DNA of 64,000 bases, taken from Candidatus Thiodiazotropha endolucinida. GTDB taxonomy: Bacteria; Pseudomonadota; Gammaproteobacteria; Chromatiales; Chromatiaceae. Within the stretch, counting starts at the first letter, position 1. Every line of letters starts with the position of its first letter. The position numbers were made by a program, and so were the translations under genes. Under the pieces are notes generated by a model. The model was not told where the DNA came from. It did not search any database and saw only the letters and a list, made by a program, of their open reading frames with translations. Below, one piece after another: positions 55,197 through 64,000 of the stretch. The DNA lies in contig NZ_MARB01000002.1 in NCBI RefSeq assembly GCF_001715975.1, forward strand, positions 1 to 64,000, given 5' to 3'.

Positions 55197-55595
55197 CTAC
55201 TTAAATTCAGGAAGTTGGCTGTTCAAATACCATTTTTCCTGCGCTTCATCGTAGAGCCACTCCTGCTGATCCGCGATCTCCTTTACGACCTGGCTCTCCT
55301 GAAACACAAATTGGATAACCGCAGTCTGAACAGCACGCTTATCACCCAGCATGGTCGGTCCCTGAATCACCTCATAACCGGTTACCCTGATATTCGCACG
55401 CCCCGGGGTTCTGTCCGTCGCAGCATGTTCCGGATCTTGAAACTTCGACGCATGTTGACCTGAACTCCAACGTACGGTCGCCTCGTAGCTGCGTAATGTG
55501 TCTTGCAACGTTTGTGCGCGTTTACGCTCCCCCAAGGTCTGGCATGCCGTGAGCAGGCTTATCAACGCAATGGTGATGATTAATCTATGTGACAA
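55197..55595 (-). CDS. Hypothetical lipoprotein
   Basis: 132 residues. The start is TTG 55595, supported by AGGAGG 8 bases upstream. The signal peptide ends in lipobox L-L-T-A-C (Cys18), so it should be a lipoprotein, and Gln follows the Cys, suggesting outer-membrane sorting. The mature part resembles small proteins of unknown function with IQFVFQESQVVKEIADQQEWLYDE and a final W-Y-L-N-S-Q-L-P. It lies just downstream of the cysC gene in the same direction, across the palindromic repeat. Confidence 0.75.
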   Translation of the reverse strand: MSHRLIITIALISLLTACQTLGERKRAQTLQDTLRSYEATVRWSSGQHASKFQDPEHAATDRTPGRANIRVTGYEVIQGPTMLGDKRAVQTAVIQFVFQESQVVKEIADQQEWLYDEAQEKWYLNSQLPEFK

Positions 55596-55623
55596 CGATT
55601 TTTCCTCCTGAAGGCGAAACGAT

Positions 55624-55647
55624 CTAGGGCCTGTTAACAGGCCCTAG
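55624..55647. repeat. Dispersed palindromic repeat, perfect 24-base palindrome
   Basis: Two arms CTAGGGCCTGTTAAC joined head to head at the central GTTAAC give a perfect 24-base palindrome between cysC and the lipoprotein gene. Compared with the 97-base copy at 48737, the middle part has been lost. It has no T tract, so it is not an obvious terminator. Confidence 0.85.
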
Positions 55648-55658
55648 GCAACCGGCCG

Positions 55659-56267
55659 CTATACCACCTTGGTGGGTATCACACCTCGCTGTTCCAGTGC
55701 CTCGATCAACTCATGAACGCACTCCTGTACTGTCCGATCCTGAGTCTCTATGACTATCTCAGGTTTATCCGGCACATCATAGGGCGCGGAAATTCCGGTG
55801 AAGTTCGGTATCTCGCCCGATCGCGCCTTTTTGTAGAGCCCTTTTACATCCCGGGTCTCACACACCTCCAGAGGACAGCTTACGTAAACCTCAATAAAAT
55901 CCCCGTGAGGAAACAACCCTCTGGCTCGCTCCCTGTCTTCACGAATGGGCGAGATAAAGGCTGTAAGGGCGATCACACCCGCATCCACGAACAGCTTTGC
56001 CATCTCCCCGATTCGACGGATATTTTCACTCCTGTCTTCGGTACTGAATCCAAGATCGCGGCACAAGCCATGACGAACGTTGTCTCCGTCGAAGACATAG
56101 GTGCGACACTCCCTCTGGTGCAGCTCCTCCTCCAGCGCATGGGCCAGTGTTGACTTGCCGGATCCTGAGAGCCCTGTAAACCACAGCAACTTGGCCCGGT
56201 GCCTGTTCATCTTTTCACGCCGTTCACGTGTGACCGTCGCTTCATGCCAGACAATGTTTTTGTTCAT
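55659..56267 (-). CDS. cysC: Adenylylsulfate kinase
   Basis: 202 residues from ATG 56267; a TTG at 56276 is unlikely. It phosphorylates APS to PAPS. The P-loop is GLSGSGKST (32-40). The typical opening NIVWHEATVTRERRE, then DGDNVRHGLCRDLGFS and FISPIREDRERAR are present. It is a stand-alone CysC without CysN or CysD beside it. PAPS could serve assimilation or sulfation. Confidence 0.95.
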   Translation of the reverse strand: MNKNIVWHEATVTRERREKMNRHRAKLLWFTGLSGSGKSTLAHALEEELHQRECRTYVFDGDNVRHGLCRDLGFSTEDRSENIRRIGEMAKLFVDAGVIALTAFISPIREDRERARGLFPHGDFIEVYVSCPLEVCETRDVKGLYKKARSGEIPNFTGISAPYDVPDKPEIVIETQDRTVQECVHELIEALEQRGVIPTKVV

Positions 56268-56419
56268 CACGCTCAATCCACCACTCCAAGTCAGTTGCCT
56301 ACGCTACCTGTAAATTGGAAATCAGGCAAACGCCATACAAAATTCAAGCGAATTATCCACACTCTCCAATGCAGAGGCTGTTAGAATGGCAGGCTTTTGT
56401 AACTGAATGACATAACACC

Positions 56420-57616
56420 ATGCCCCAGACAGATCGGGAACCACAACGGGAAGTGATTCTTGGCGATAGCAAGATAACCCTTTTGGGCACAGCCCACGTA
56501 TCGCGCTCAAGCGCGGAAAAGGTTAAACAACTCCTTGAAACCGGTGACTACGATGCGGTGGCGGTAGAGCTGTGTCCAAGCCGTTACAATGCGCTGATCA
56601 ATCCGGACGACCTGGCAAAAATGGATCTGCTAAAGGTCGTCAGGGAGAAAAGGGTGATGATGGTGATGGCGAATTTAGCCCTCGGCGCCTATCAGCAAAG
56701 GCTGGCCGACCAGTTCAACATCTCCCCCGGAGAGGAGCAGAGGGAAGCTATCCGCCTTGCCCGGGAATCCCATCGCGACCTGCTGCTGATCGACAGGGAG
56801 ATCAGCACCACACTCAAGCGGGTGGCAGGCAATCTTTCATGGTGGAAGCGGTTTGCCCTCTTCACCGGCATCCTCGGCACCATTCTGTCCAAGGAGGAGG
56901 TCTCCGAAGAGGAGATCGAGCATCTGAAAGAGGGAGATATTCTCGAGACGACCTTCGCCGAATTTGCCGAAGACCGCCAAGACCTCTACCTACCGCTGAT
57001 CGACGAACGCGACCGATATATGGCCGCCAGATTATTGCAGGAAGTCACAAGCAAAGGGCATGAAGATCTGTTGGTTGTAGTGGGCGCCGGTCATATGAAC
57101 GGTATCGCCAACTACCTGCAAAATCCTACCGCCACTCCTGATGAGCAGATCAGGCAACTCGAACAGGAACCCAAACCCAGTCGCTGGCCGAAGCTGATTC
57201 CATGGATCATCGTGGTATTGATACTGAGCGGCTTTATTATCGGCTTTCAACGCAGCCCATCATTGGGTTGGCAGCTGGTGGTCGACTGGGTCCTGATAAA
57301 CGGCGGCTTGTCCGCCCTGGGCGCTTTACTCGCCGCCGCCCATCCGTTGACCGTCTTCACCGCTTTCTTCGCGGCACCGCTGACCTCACTGAATCCGACC
57401 ATTGGCGCCGGCATGGTGACCGCCGCCGCTGAGCTGTTTCTACGCAAACCGACAGTTGCCGACTTCGCGCGTCTGCGCAACGACACCACATCATTTCGTG
57501 GTTGGTGGAAAAACCGGGTCTCCCGAACCCTGTTGATTTTTCTTTTCAGTACCCTGGGTTCGGCGATTGGCACCTATGTCGCCGGATTCAGGATTTTCGA
57601 ACGCCTGGTCGATTGA
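56420..57616 (+). CDS. TraB/PrgY-family membrane protein
   Basis: 398 residues. The TraB domain (about 10-235) begins ITLLGTAHVSRSSAEKV and contains VAVELCPSRYNAL and VVVGAGHMNGIANYL, the conserved His/Glu segments of the Tiki/TraB fold. The C-terminus holds four or five membrane helices (about 253-395). Enterococcal relatives (TraB, PrgY) inhibit peptide pheromones; plant and animal members sit in organelle membranes. Its bacterial housekeeping role is unknown. It is a single gene divergent from cysC and convergent with cca. Confidence 0.88.
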   Translation: MPQTDREPQREVILGDSKITLLGTAHVSRSSAEKVKQLLETGDYDAVAVELCPSRYNALINPDDLAKMDLLKVVREKRVMMVMANLALGAYQQRLADQFNISPGEEQREAIRLARESHRDLLLIDREISTTLKRVAGNLSWWKRFALFTGILGTILSKEEVSEEEIEHLKEGDILETTFAEFAEDRQDLYLPLIDERDRYMAARLLQEVTSKGHEDLLVVVGAGHMNGIANYLQNPTATPDEQIRQLEQEPKPSRWPKLIPWIIVVLILSGFIIGFQRSPSLGWQLVVDWVLINGGLSALGALLAAAHPLTVFTAFFAAPLTSLNPTIGAGMVTAAAELFLRKPTVADFARLRNDTTSFRGWWKNRVSRTLLIFLFSTLGSAIGTYVAGFRIFERLVD

Positions 57617-57626
57617 GCCGCCATCC

Positions 57627-58856
57627 TCAATCGACGGCTGCTTCGAGCGAGTTCATTACGTCACTTATACGCTTAATCCTCTCTCGACGAATCGCATCGC
57701 CTAACAACCTGCCCATCAGCGTAGGATCAAGGGTTGCCGATGACACCTCTGAGGCAACCTGGTAGATGCGCATCAGATCATGCGCTTGAGGGTAGGGACG
57801 TTGCCGAAAACCCAGTCGTCCCTGGTAATCTGCCTGACACACCAGGATGAATTGCTGTAAGCGCTGCGGTTGGCGAAAGGCATCCAATCCAGCAAGCAGT
57901 TTCAGAACCGTTTTCGGCTTTAAATCGTATAATCGATGCAGATATCCATGAAATGTGGCACAACGGCAGGCCAGTTCGCGAAAACGGGTCGGCGCCTTAA
58001 TACGACTGCAAAACCGTTGAATCGCCTTTACGCCGCGAGCCTCATGGCCATAGTGACTTGGCAATATTTGCTCTGGGGTGGTCGCCTTACCCAAATCGTG
58101 GGTAAGCGTGGCGAACCTGACTTCCGGATCATCACTCAAGTCAACGGCGACCTGTAGCGCCAACATAGTATGTTCACCGCAATCCACCTCCGGATGCCAA
58201 TGCTTCGGCTGGGGAACGCCCCACAGCGCATCGATTTCCGGAAACACCCGTTGCAACGCCCCCACCCCTCGCAAAGTCTCGAAAAAGGATCTGGGACATG
58301 GCTCGCCAAGCGCCCCGGACAGCTCTTGCCAAACCCGCTCCGGAACCAGCTTGTCAAACCTCCCGGCCGCCACCATTTCAACCATCAGGGCCTCAGTCTC
58401 AGGCGCCACGGTAAAGCCGAAATCGGCATAGCGTGCCATGAAACGGGCGACGCGCAGAATGCGGATGGGGTCATCGACAAAGGCATCGGAGACATGACGA
58501 AGCAGGCACCTTTGCAGATCTTCACGGCCGCCGAAAGGATCGATCAGCCGTCCCTGCTCATCCTCTGCCATGGCATTGATGGTGAGGTCACGCCGGGCAA
58601 GATCCTGCTCAAGGGTGACCGGACCATCGTCGGCGAAGTCGCCTTTGGCGCCATCCGCAGATCGTCGACTGCGGGCAAGCGCATACTCCTCATGGGTTTC
58701 GGGATGGAGATAAATCGGAAAATGGCTGCCGACCTGCTGAAATCCCCGGGCCAACATGATATCGGGATCGGCGCCTACAACGACAAAATCACGCTCCTTG
58801 ACCGGCCTGCCCATGAGCCTGTCTCTGACGGCCCCGCCTACCAGATAGGTCTGCAT
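57627..58856 (-). CDS. cca: Multifunctional CCA tRNA nucleotidyltransferase
   Basis: 409 residues, class II nucleotidyltransferase that adds or repairs the 3'-CCA of tRNA. The opening YLVGGAVRDRLMGRPVKERDFVVVG holds the nucleotide-binding and catalytic Asp residues. The RNA-binding middle contains RILRVARFMARYADFGF. The C-terminal HD domain (about 225-330, LTHDLGKATTP and YGHEARG) adds phosphatase/phosphodiesterase activity as in E. coli. Its ATG overlaps the stop of the upstream DUF4124 gene in TGATG, so translation is probably coupled. Confidence 0.96.
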   Translation of the reverse strand: MQTYLVGGAVRDRLMGRPVKERDFVVVGADPDIMLARGFQQVGSHFPIYLHPETHEEYALARSRRSADGAKGDFADDGPVTLEQDLARRDLTINAMAEDEQGRLIDPFGGREDLQRCLLRHVSDAFVDDPIRILRVARFMARYADFGFTVAPETEALMVEMVAAGRFDKLVPERVWQELSGALGEPCPRSFFETLRGVGALQRVFPEIDALWGVPQPKHWHPEVDCGEHTMLALQVAVDLSDDPEVRFATLTHDLGKATTPEQILPSHYGHEARGVKAIQRFCSRIKAPTRFRELACRCATFHGYLHRLYDLKPKTVLKLLAGLDAFRQPQRLQQFILVCQADYQGRLGFRQRPYPQAHDLMRIYQVASEVSSATLDPTLMGRLLGDAIRRERIKRISDVMNSLEAAVD

Positions 58857-59326
58857 CAGTAGCCGCGGATTTCCTTGAAATTTTTCCGTGCGGCCTCGAC
58901 TTTATCCTCCGCCTCTTTGATGCGGTCGAAATATTCGGGTTTGATGCGGCTTCTTCCACCGCTCAAATATTGTCGATCATCATCGCCAAGCTCCTTGGTC
59001 CGTTCCAGATCGGCTTCAGCATCTTCCAGCTCCTCGCGCGCCTTGGATAACCGCTCTTCTCGAGAAGCCTTCTTCTCCAGACGTTTTGCCCTGGCCTCTT
59101 CCATTGCCTTGCGGATGGCCGCATTGCGCTCCTCTGTATCGAGTCTCGATGCCTCGGAGGGACCCGGCTGGATTTCGATCTTCTCTACCGTACTGTCTGT
59201 CTTCGGCGGTGTATCGGTATAGGTCACATTACCCTCGGCATCCACAGACCGGTAGACATCTCCCGCTTGCAGCAGGGCCGGCAAGGCCGCTATCAACGAT
59301 GCCAGAACTGTTATACGTATATCCAT
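58856..59326 (-). CDS. DUF4124 protein with long charged coiled coil
   Basis: 156 residues. A signal peptide (about 1-21, ending LLQAG) is followed by DUF4124: VYRSVDAEGNVTYTDTPP. Residues about 60-152 form a highly charged helix rich in Glu, Lys, Arg, Ala, probably a coiled coil. GAGG precedes the ATG. It is coupled to cca, an odd partner for an exported protein. It is the third DUF4124 gene of the window. Confidence 0.8.
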   Translation of the reverse strand: MDIRITVLASLIAALPALLQAGDVYRSVDAEGNVTYTDTPPKTDSTVEKIEIQPGPSEASRLDTEERNAAIRKAMEEARAKRLEKKASREERLSKAREELEDAEADLERTKELGDDDRQYLSGGRSRIKPEYFDRIKEAEDKVEAARKNFKEIRGY

Positions 59327-59753
59327 GCTAATCCTCGACTACGCGGTTGATGACCTATCTCATGCCTGAGTGTGGACTACACACACTGCAGGCACCATGA
59401 TTTTGAGCAACCACTGTTCGCGTTTGATCTAAACGTTAAGAGGCCCGTACTCATTAGACAACAATCTTTCGCTTCATTCATGAATCATTGAGTTCAGTCA
59501 TGGCTATCATAGGGTCTTCCCGTGATCGCTCACAAGAGATAACTTCAGCAGCAAGCGACAAGTTACTGCTGTCATTTCCCCCGGGATTGGCCTACAGTCT
59601 CTCGAGATGGCCACAGTATCCTTCGCAAGATTGTGTAAATCCAGGAAGAAAACGACTGGTTTGTGCTTGTTATCGCTACATACTGGACTCTAAATTGATA
59701 GATTAGAAATCCAGGGGTTCCATATCTGACAATGCCGAGGGGAGACATTAGAT
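59327..59753. other. Intergenic region, no gene supported
   Basis: 427 bases upstream of the PilZ gene. An ORF of 72 codons at 59488-59706 has no family resemblance, a composition unlike its neighbours and no ribosome binding site, so I do not call it. GGGGAG near 59740 is the ribosome binding site of the next gene. No repeat or hairpin of note was seen. Confidence 0.4.
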
Positions 59754-60077
59754 ATGAATGACTTTATCGAGAAGCGCGACTTTTATCGGATGGTGGTGGA
59801 TGGCGAGGTCCGATACCGTATCGAAGGCGAGAGTCAGGTCTCCACCGGCAAGGTAAAGAATCTCAGCAATTCAGGCCTGCTGATGAGCTCCGACAGGGAG
59901 ATGGCACCCGGCACCAAGATAACCATTGCCATCATACCGGGTCATTCCATCACGCCCCCTCTGCTGGCGGATGCAAAGGTAATTCGCAGCGATTCCGCCG
60001 AGAGCGATCAATTCAATATCGCCTGCAGTATCGACCGCATCCTGACGGAGAGCGACACCGGCCCCGATTTTCCCTGA
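59754..60077 (+). CDS. PilZ-domain c-di-GMP-binding protein
   Basis: 107 residues, almost only a PilZ domain. The c-di-GMP-binding signature is present in both parts: RxxxR at residues 8-12 (RDFYR) and NxSxxG at 36-41 (NLSNSG). A single-domain PilZ protein can act as a receptor for the c-di-GMP made by the two diguanylate cyclases in this window, though the actual partner is unknown. It is convergent with the cytochrome c' gene, with one base between the stops. Confidence 0.88.
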   Translation: MNDFIEKRDFYRMVVDGEVRYRIEGESQVSTGKVKNLSNSGLLMSSDREMAPGTKITIAIIPGHSITPPLLADAKVIRSDSAESDQFNIACSIDRILTESDTGPDFP

Positions 60078-60078
60078 T

Positions 60079-60549
60079 TCAGTTTTTGTACTTCTTATGG
60101 CAGGCCTTACAGGCTTTGCCCGTCGTCTCCAAAGCCTTGCCAAGGGACGCCTTATCTCCATTGACAGCGGTTTCACTCAGGCTCCTGGCCGCCTCTGCCA
60201 GTTTCTGATACTTGGCTTCGAAGTCATCGAATTCCATCCAGATTTCCGGCAGCGCATCACTCTCCTCAGATTCTGAATCCTCGGGAAAGCCTGGCAACAG
60301 ATTCAGCCCGGAGGCACTTGCCAGGTCTTTTGCATGATGGGCGAACACCTTTTGGTCGAACGGAATCTTGCCTTTCATCATGTTGGACATCGCCTTCATA
60401 TTCCAGCCGAAGACATTCATCACGCCCTGACGGTATTCGACCGCCCTCTCTATGTCATCGGCCCAGGCTACCGGCGATGCGCATATCAACGATGACGCCA
60501 GCGTCAAGGAGAGCATACTCCCAGTGATACTTTTGTTTTTCCACTTCAT
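60079..60549 (-). CDS. Cytochrome c'
   Basis: 156 residues from ATG 60549, with GGGGGA upstream; the longer frame to 60663 would hide the signal. The signal peptide ends AWA (residue 30). The four-helix class II cytochrome has the C-terminal heme motif CKACH (147-151) and the R-Q-x-V-M start of helix 1 with the possible axial Met44. It is periplasmic. Such proteins bind NO and protect against nitrosative stress. An acidic insertion (91-99) is unusual. Confidence 0.9.
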   Translation of the reverse strand: MKWKNKSITGSMLSLTLASSLICASPVAWADDIERAVEYRQGVMNVFGWNMKAMSNMMKGKIPFDQKVFAHHAKDLASASGLNLLPGFPEDSESEESDALPEIWMEFDDFEAKYQKLAEAARSLSETAVNGDKASLGKALETTGKACKACHKKYKN

Positions 60550-60684
60550 CGAAAATCCCCCATGAATCGACAGGATGATGTATTGATAAATTCTATAATT
60601 GTAAACTGAAGGGCCATTCTTTTTTAGGCTACAATAGTCGATCTGATTGTTACCTCGCCACACGCCTCCTGACCCTAGACCGAT

Positions 60685-63600
60685 ATGCAGCCATCGCCAC
60701 GAATACGTGAGATTCCTTACAACTATACGTCCTTCTCTGACCGGGAGATCGTCATCCGGTTCCTTGGCAAGCCCATGTGGGAACTGATCGAGGAGCTACG
60801 GGGAACTCGCCGCACCGGACGCTCTGCAAGGATGCTGTTTGAAGTACTTGGCGATATGTGGGTTATCAGCCGCAATCCCTACCTCCAGGACGACCTGCTC
60901 GACAATGAATCACGTCGAGAGGCCCTGATCGGGGCGTTGAAACATCGCCTTGATCAATTCGAAAACCGCGCCAACGGCAATCAGAAGGCCTTGACCCTGT
61001 TGCTTGCGGCACGGGAAGCCGTGAACAGCTTCGATCGGCGATTTGACGAACTGATAGCGTTACGCCGCAGCAGCAAGACCAATCTCATCGGTTTGACCCG
61101 GCCAGACAACGTGGATTTCAGTGGATTCGCCCGTGTCTGCCATGCCACGGACGCAACCGACTGGCGGGTAGAGATACCCTTCGTTGTGATCACTCCCGAC
61201 TCCGAGCAGGAGATCGCCCCCATCGTCAAGGCATGCATCGATTCCGGATTGACGCTGATCCCCCGTGGCGGAGGTACGGGGTACACCGGCAGCGCCGTAC
61301 CTCTCGATCCCCATAGCGCCGTAATCAATACCGAAAAACTCGATTTCATCGATCAGATTGAGTATCGCGCATTGCCCGGTGTCGATGACAAGATCCCGAC
61401 CATCCGTGTCGGCGCCGGTGTCGTTACACGCCGTGTTTCCGAGATGGCGGAGGCAAACGGTCTCGCCTTCGCGGTCGATCCCACTTCCCAGGATGCCTCG
61501 ACCATCGGCGGTAATATCGCCATGAACGCGGGCGGAAAGAAGGCGGTGCTCTGGGGTACTACCCTCGATAATCTCGCCAGCTGGCGCATGGTGATGCCCA
61601 ATGGTGAGTGGCTCGAGATCGAGCGCCTCAACCATAATCTTGGCAAGATCCATGAACAGGAGGAGGTACGGTTCCGGCTTACCCGCTATCAAAGCGGCAA
61701 CAATACGCCGGAAGCCGAACCAAAGATCCTCAGCATGCCGGGAAGCGCCTTTCGCAAGGCGGGTCTCGGTAAGGATGTCACCGATAAATTCCTAGCCGGG
61801 CTTCCCGGTGTTCAGAAAGAGGGCTGCGACGGCCTGATCACCTCGGCACGTTTTATCCTGCACCGGATGCCGCAACAGGTACGCACCCTGTGCATGGAGT
61901 TTTTCGGCAGCGACATCGGTAAGGCAGTACCTGCCATCATCGAGATCAAGCGCTATCTCGACAGGCACGATGAGGTTCAACTGGTCGGCCTGGAACATCT
62001 GGATGAGCGCTACTTGAAAGCGGTCAAATACTCCACCAAGGCACCCCGCCATGAGCATCCGAAAATGGTGCTGTTGGCCGATATTGCCAGTGACAATGAA
62101 GAGAGGCTGGAGCACACGGCCACAGAGGTCATACGCATGACAGAGGCCCGGGAAGGGGAGGCCTTTGTCGCCAGCAGCCCGGAGGCGCGCCGCAATTTCT
62201 GGCTCGACCGCGCCCGCACGGCAGCGATTTCAGCCCATACCAACGCCTTCAAGATCAACGAGGATGTGGTCATCCCACTGGACAAGCTGGCCGACTACAG
62301 CCGCGGCATCGAACGTATCAATATCGAGGAGTCGATCAAGAACAAGATTCGAATCGCCGAAGAGGTTATTGCCTATCTCGCCGGTGACCACTCAATGCGC
62401 AAACCGGATGACGATTTTGAGACGAGTGACGAAAACCGCTCCATCCTACAGGCGAAGCTCGATCTGGCGCGGGAGGCGGTGACACAGGCCCGCCAACGCT
62501 GGCACTCGCTGCTCACTCAGCTCGACGCCCCCGCCGACGCCCATGGCGCACTCTTAGACGAGGCTGTTCAGCGCACAGTCCAGCCCGGTGACCGATTGCT
62601 CGACCTGCTGCTCAGACGCGACCTGGTGGTCTCTTACCGCAACGAAATCGCCACCCGCCTGGATGAGATATTCTCCGGGCAGGAGGTACGCCGAATCCGC
62701 CGGGCGATGCGTGATATCCACGCCCGTCTGCGAGATTCCCGCCTGTTCGTCGCCCTGCACATGCATGCCGGCGATGGCAATGTGCACACCAATATACCTG
62801 TCCACTCAGACAACTATGCCATGCTGCAGCAAGCAGACCGCATTGTTGACCGTATAATGGATCTGGCGATCTCTCTCGGTGGGGCGATTTCGGGAGAACA
62901 TGGCATCGGCCTCACCAAACTGCAATACCTGGAAGCGGATAAACTCACCGCTTTCGCTGAATACAAACAGGAGGTCGACCCCCAGGGCCGGTTCAATCGC
63001 GGCAAGTTGATCGAGGGTGCCGATCTGGAGATGGCCTATACGCCCTCGCTGCGCTTGCTGGAACAGGAGGCCATCATCCTCGAAGAGAGTGAATTGGGCA
63101 CACTCAACGACGAGATTAAGCACTGTTTGCGATGTGGTAAGTGTAAACCGGTCTGCATGACCCACATACCCCGCGCCAATCTGCTCTATTCTCCCCGCAA
63201 CAAGATCCTTGCCACCGGTCTGATCGTGGAGGCCTTTCTCTACGAAGAACAGACCCGTCGCGGTATCTCCATGCAACACTTCGCTGAGATGAACGATGTC
63301 GCGGACCACTGCACGGTCTGTCACAAATGCGAAAACCCCTGCCCGGTCAATATCGATTTCGGTGAAGTGACGACAATGATGCGAAAAATCCTCGTGGACC
63401 GGGGTAAAAAGCGCAGAAACCTCGGCACAGCCGCCGCGTTGACCTTTCTCAACATCACTCACCCCGCCGCCATCCGCTGGCTACGCAAGGGATTGGCGGA
63501 ATGGGGCTTCAAAGGGCTCAATCTCGGTTACACCCTGGCTGGCAAGGCCGGTATGCGCAAGCCCAAAAACCAACCACCCAAAGCCACCACAGGAACACCA

Positions 63601-64000
63601 AAGCCCCAGGCAATGGTGGTGGAGATGGTGCAAAAACCGATACGGGTCGAACCGCTCAAACTGACCCTGCGGGATGCCCTGAAGCTGGAGACCACAGACT
63701 CTGTGCCGATTCTGCGCAACCCAAGAAAGGTCAATGAAGAGAGTGATGCGATTTTCTATTTTCCCGGTTGCGGTTCTGAGCGTCTGTTCAGTGAAATCGG
63801 TATGGCCACCCTTGCCATGCTTTGTGAACTGGGGGCGGAGACGGTCCTGCCGCCCAGCTATCTCTGTTGCGGCTATCCGCAAACCGCAGCCGGCCTCCAC
63901 GAACGCGGACATCGCATCACCACCGAGAACCGGGTCCTCTTCCACCGTATTGCCAATACCCTGAACTACATGGATATCAAGACCGTGCTGGTCTCATGCG
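60685..64000 (+). CDS. Large FAD-linked Fe-S oxidoreductase (DUF3683 type), cut by window end
   Basis: At least 1105 codons from ATG 60685, open at the window end. The N-terminal domain (about 1-150) is DUF3683. It is followed by an FAD-binding type 4 domain with [12 protein letters not shown] near 193-204 and [19 protein letters not shown] near 271-289, and by the FAD oxidase C domain with [12 protein letters not shown] near 692. Two [4Fe-4S] sites are at Cys814/817/820/824 and Cys876/879/882/886. A CCG-type domain starts near residue 1028 ([18 protein letters not shown]). This is the D-lactate/glycolate dehydrogenase-like family of about 1280 residues. The substrate is unknown, probably a 2-hydroxy acid, and electrons probably go to the quinone pool. 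Confidence 0.9.
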   Translation, partial: MQPSPRIREIPYNYTSFSDREIVIRFLGKPMWELIEELRGTRRTGRSARMLFEVLGDMWVISRNPYLQDDLLDNESRREALIGALKHRLDQFENRANGNQKALTLLLAAREAVNSFDRRFDELIALRRSSKTNLIGLTRPDNVDFSGFARVCHATDATDWRVEIPFVVITPDSEQEIAPIVKACIDSGLTLIPRGGGTGYTGSAVPLDPHSAVINTEKLDFIDQIEYRALPGVDDKIPTIRVGAGVVTRRVSEMAEANGLAFAVDPTSQDASTIGGNIAMNAGGKKAVLWGTTLDNLASWRMVMPNGEWLEIERLNHNLGKIHEQEEVRFRLTRYQSGNNTPEAEPKILSMPGSAFRKAGLGKDVTDKFLAGLPGVQKEGCDGLITSARFILHRMPQQVRTLCMEFFGSDIGKAVPAIIEIKRYLDRHDEVQLVGLEHLDERYLKAVKYSTKAPRHEHPKMVLLADIASDNEERLEHTATEVIRMTEAREGEAFVASSPEARRNFWLDRARTAAISAHTNAFKINEDVVIPLDKLADYSRGIERINIEESIKNKIRIAEEVIAYLAGDHSMRKPDDDFETSDENRSILQAKLDLAREAVTQARQRWHSLLTQLDAPADAHGALLDEAVQRTVQPGDRLLDLLLRRDLVVSYRNEIATRLDEIFSGQEVRRIRRAMRDIHARLRDSRLFVALHMHAGDGNVHTNIPVHSDNYAMLQQADRIVDRIMDLAISLGGAISGEHGIGLTKLQYLEADKLTAFAEYKQEVDPQGRFNRGKLIEGADLEMAYTPSLRLLEQEAIILEESELGTLNDEIKHCLRCGKCKPVCMTHIPRANLLYSPRNKILATGLIVEAFLYEEQTRRGISMQHFAEMNDVADHCTVCHKCENPCPVNIDFGEVTTMMRKILVDRGKKRRNLGTAAALTFLNITHPAAIRWLRKGLAEWGFKGLNLGYTLAGKAGMRKPKNQPPKATTGTPKPQAMVVEMVQKPIRVEPLKLTLRDALKLETTDSVPILRNPRKVNEESDAIFYFPGCGSERLFSEIGMATLAMLCELGAETVLPPSYLCCGYPQTAAGLHERGHRITTENRVLFHRIANTLNYMDIKTVLVSC

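Noticed and set aside
59488-59706. 72-codon ORF upstream of the PilZ gene
   Set aside because: No ribosome binding site, no family resemblance and unusual composition; probably chance.

Overview
This 64 kb window is a contiguous, gene-dense piece of bacterial chromosome, roughly 55% GC by eye. It looks like a sulfur-oxidising gammaproteobacterium of the Chromatiales / Sedimenticola / Candidatus Thiodiazotropha type. That placement is an inference. It rests on the gammaproteobacterial gene orders (lptM-dapF-DUF484-xerC, hslV-hslU, ubiE-ubiJ-ubiB, polA-engB, ctpA-envC-gpmI / rhodanese-secB-gpsA), a DsrC-superfamily protein, a SqrR/BigR-like persulfide-type repressor beside a rhodanese, a PPi-dependent phosphofructokinase next to a proton-pumping pyrophosphatase, and a cytochrome c'. 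No rRNA or tRNA gene and no CRISPR array was seen.

Layout. 0.4-3 kb: lptM, dapF, DUF484 gene, xerC. 3-8.7 kb: a CysB-like LysR regulator divergent from a four-gene 2-oxoacid:ferredoxin oxidoreductase operon whose last gene fuses an NAD(P)/FAD oxidoreductase to ferredoxin clusters. 8.7-15.3 kb (minus strand): a DctB-like Cache-GGDEF diguanylate cyclase translationally coupled to a periplasmic solute-binding protein, then an RND/MMPL exporter with its LolA-like partner. 15.5-21.8 kb: hslVU, a DUF971 gene, ubiE-ubiJ-ubiB, a YbeL-like zinc-ribbon gene. 21.8-30 kb: a DUF4124 gene, an adenylate kinase fused to a histone-H1-like tail, pfp, hppA, ppa, a metallophosphoesterase, moaC. 30-36.5 kb: bacteriohemerythrin, engB, a probable small RNA at the Spot 42/ErsA position, polA, a DsrC-like gene, a soluble diguanylate cyclase, a DUF4124 gene. 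36.7-39.2 kb: torF-glnK-amtB with a probable NtrC/sigma-54 promoter. 39.5-43 kb: ubiK, comM and a small AT-rich island bounded by a second, diverged copy of the comM 3' end. 43-51.9 kb: DJ-1 protein, yibQ-like gene, ctpA, envC, gpmI, then ArsR repressor, rhodanese, secB, gpsA, trmL. 51.9-64 kb: class 1B-type pyrD, HDOD regulator, AI-2E-type transporter, lipoprotein, cysC, TraB-family protein, cca, DUF4124 gene, PilZ protein, cytochrome c', and a very large FAD/Fe-S oxidoreductase (DUF3683 type) cut by the window end.

How it fits together. Central carbon and energy metabolism is visible in the PPi-linked set (pfp, hppA, ppa) and the ferredoxin-dependent 2-oxoacid oxidoreductase. Sulfur handling is suggested by the DsrC-like protein, the two-cysteine ArsR repressor with a membrane rhodanese, and cysC. 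Nitrogen sensing is covered by the glnK-amtB unit. c-di-GMP signalling is represented by two GGDEF enzymes and a PilZ protein. Ubiquinone synthesis is represented by ubiE, ubiJ, ubiB and ubiK.

The structures least explained by ordinary annotation are a dispersed palindromic repeat (arm CTAGGGCCTGTTAACA) in at least five intergenic sites, the comM-bounded island, the triple-hairpin RNA candidate between polA and engB, the adenylate kinase with a lysine-rich tail, and the Cache-GGDEF / binding-protein pair. All calls come from reading the sequence and family knowledge; no database search was run.
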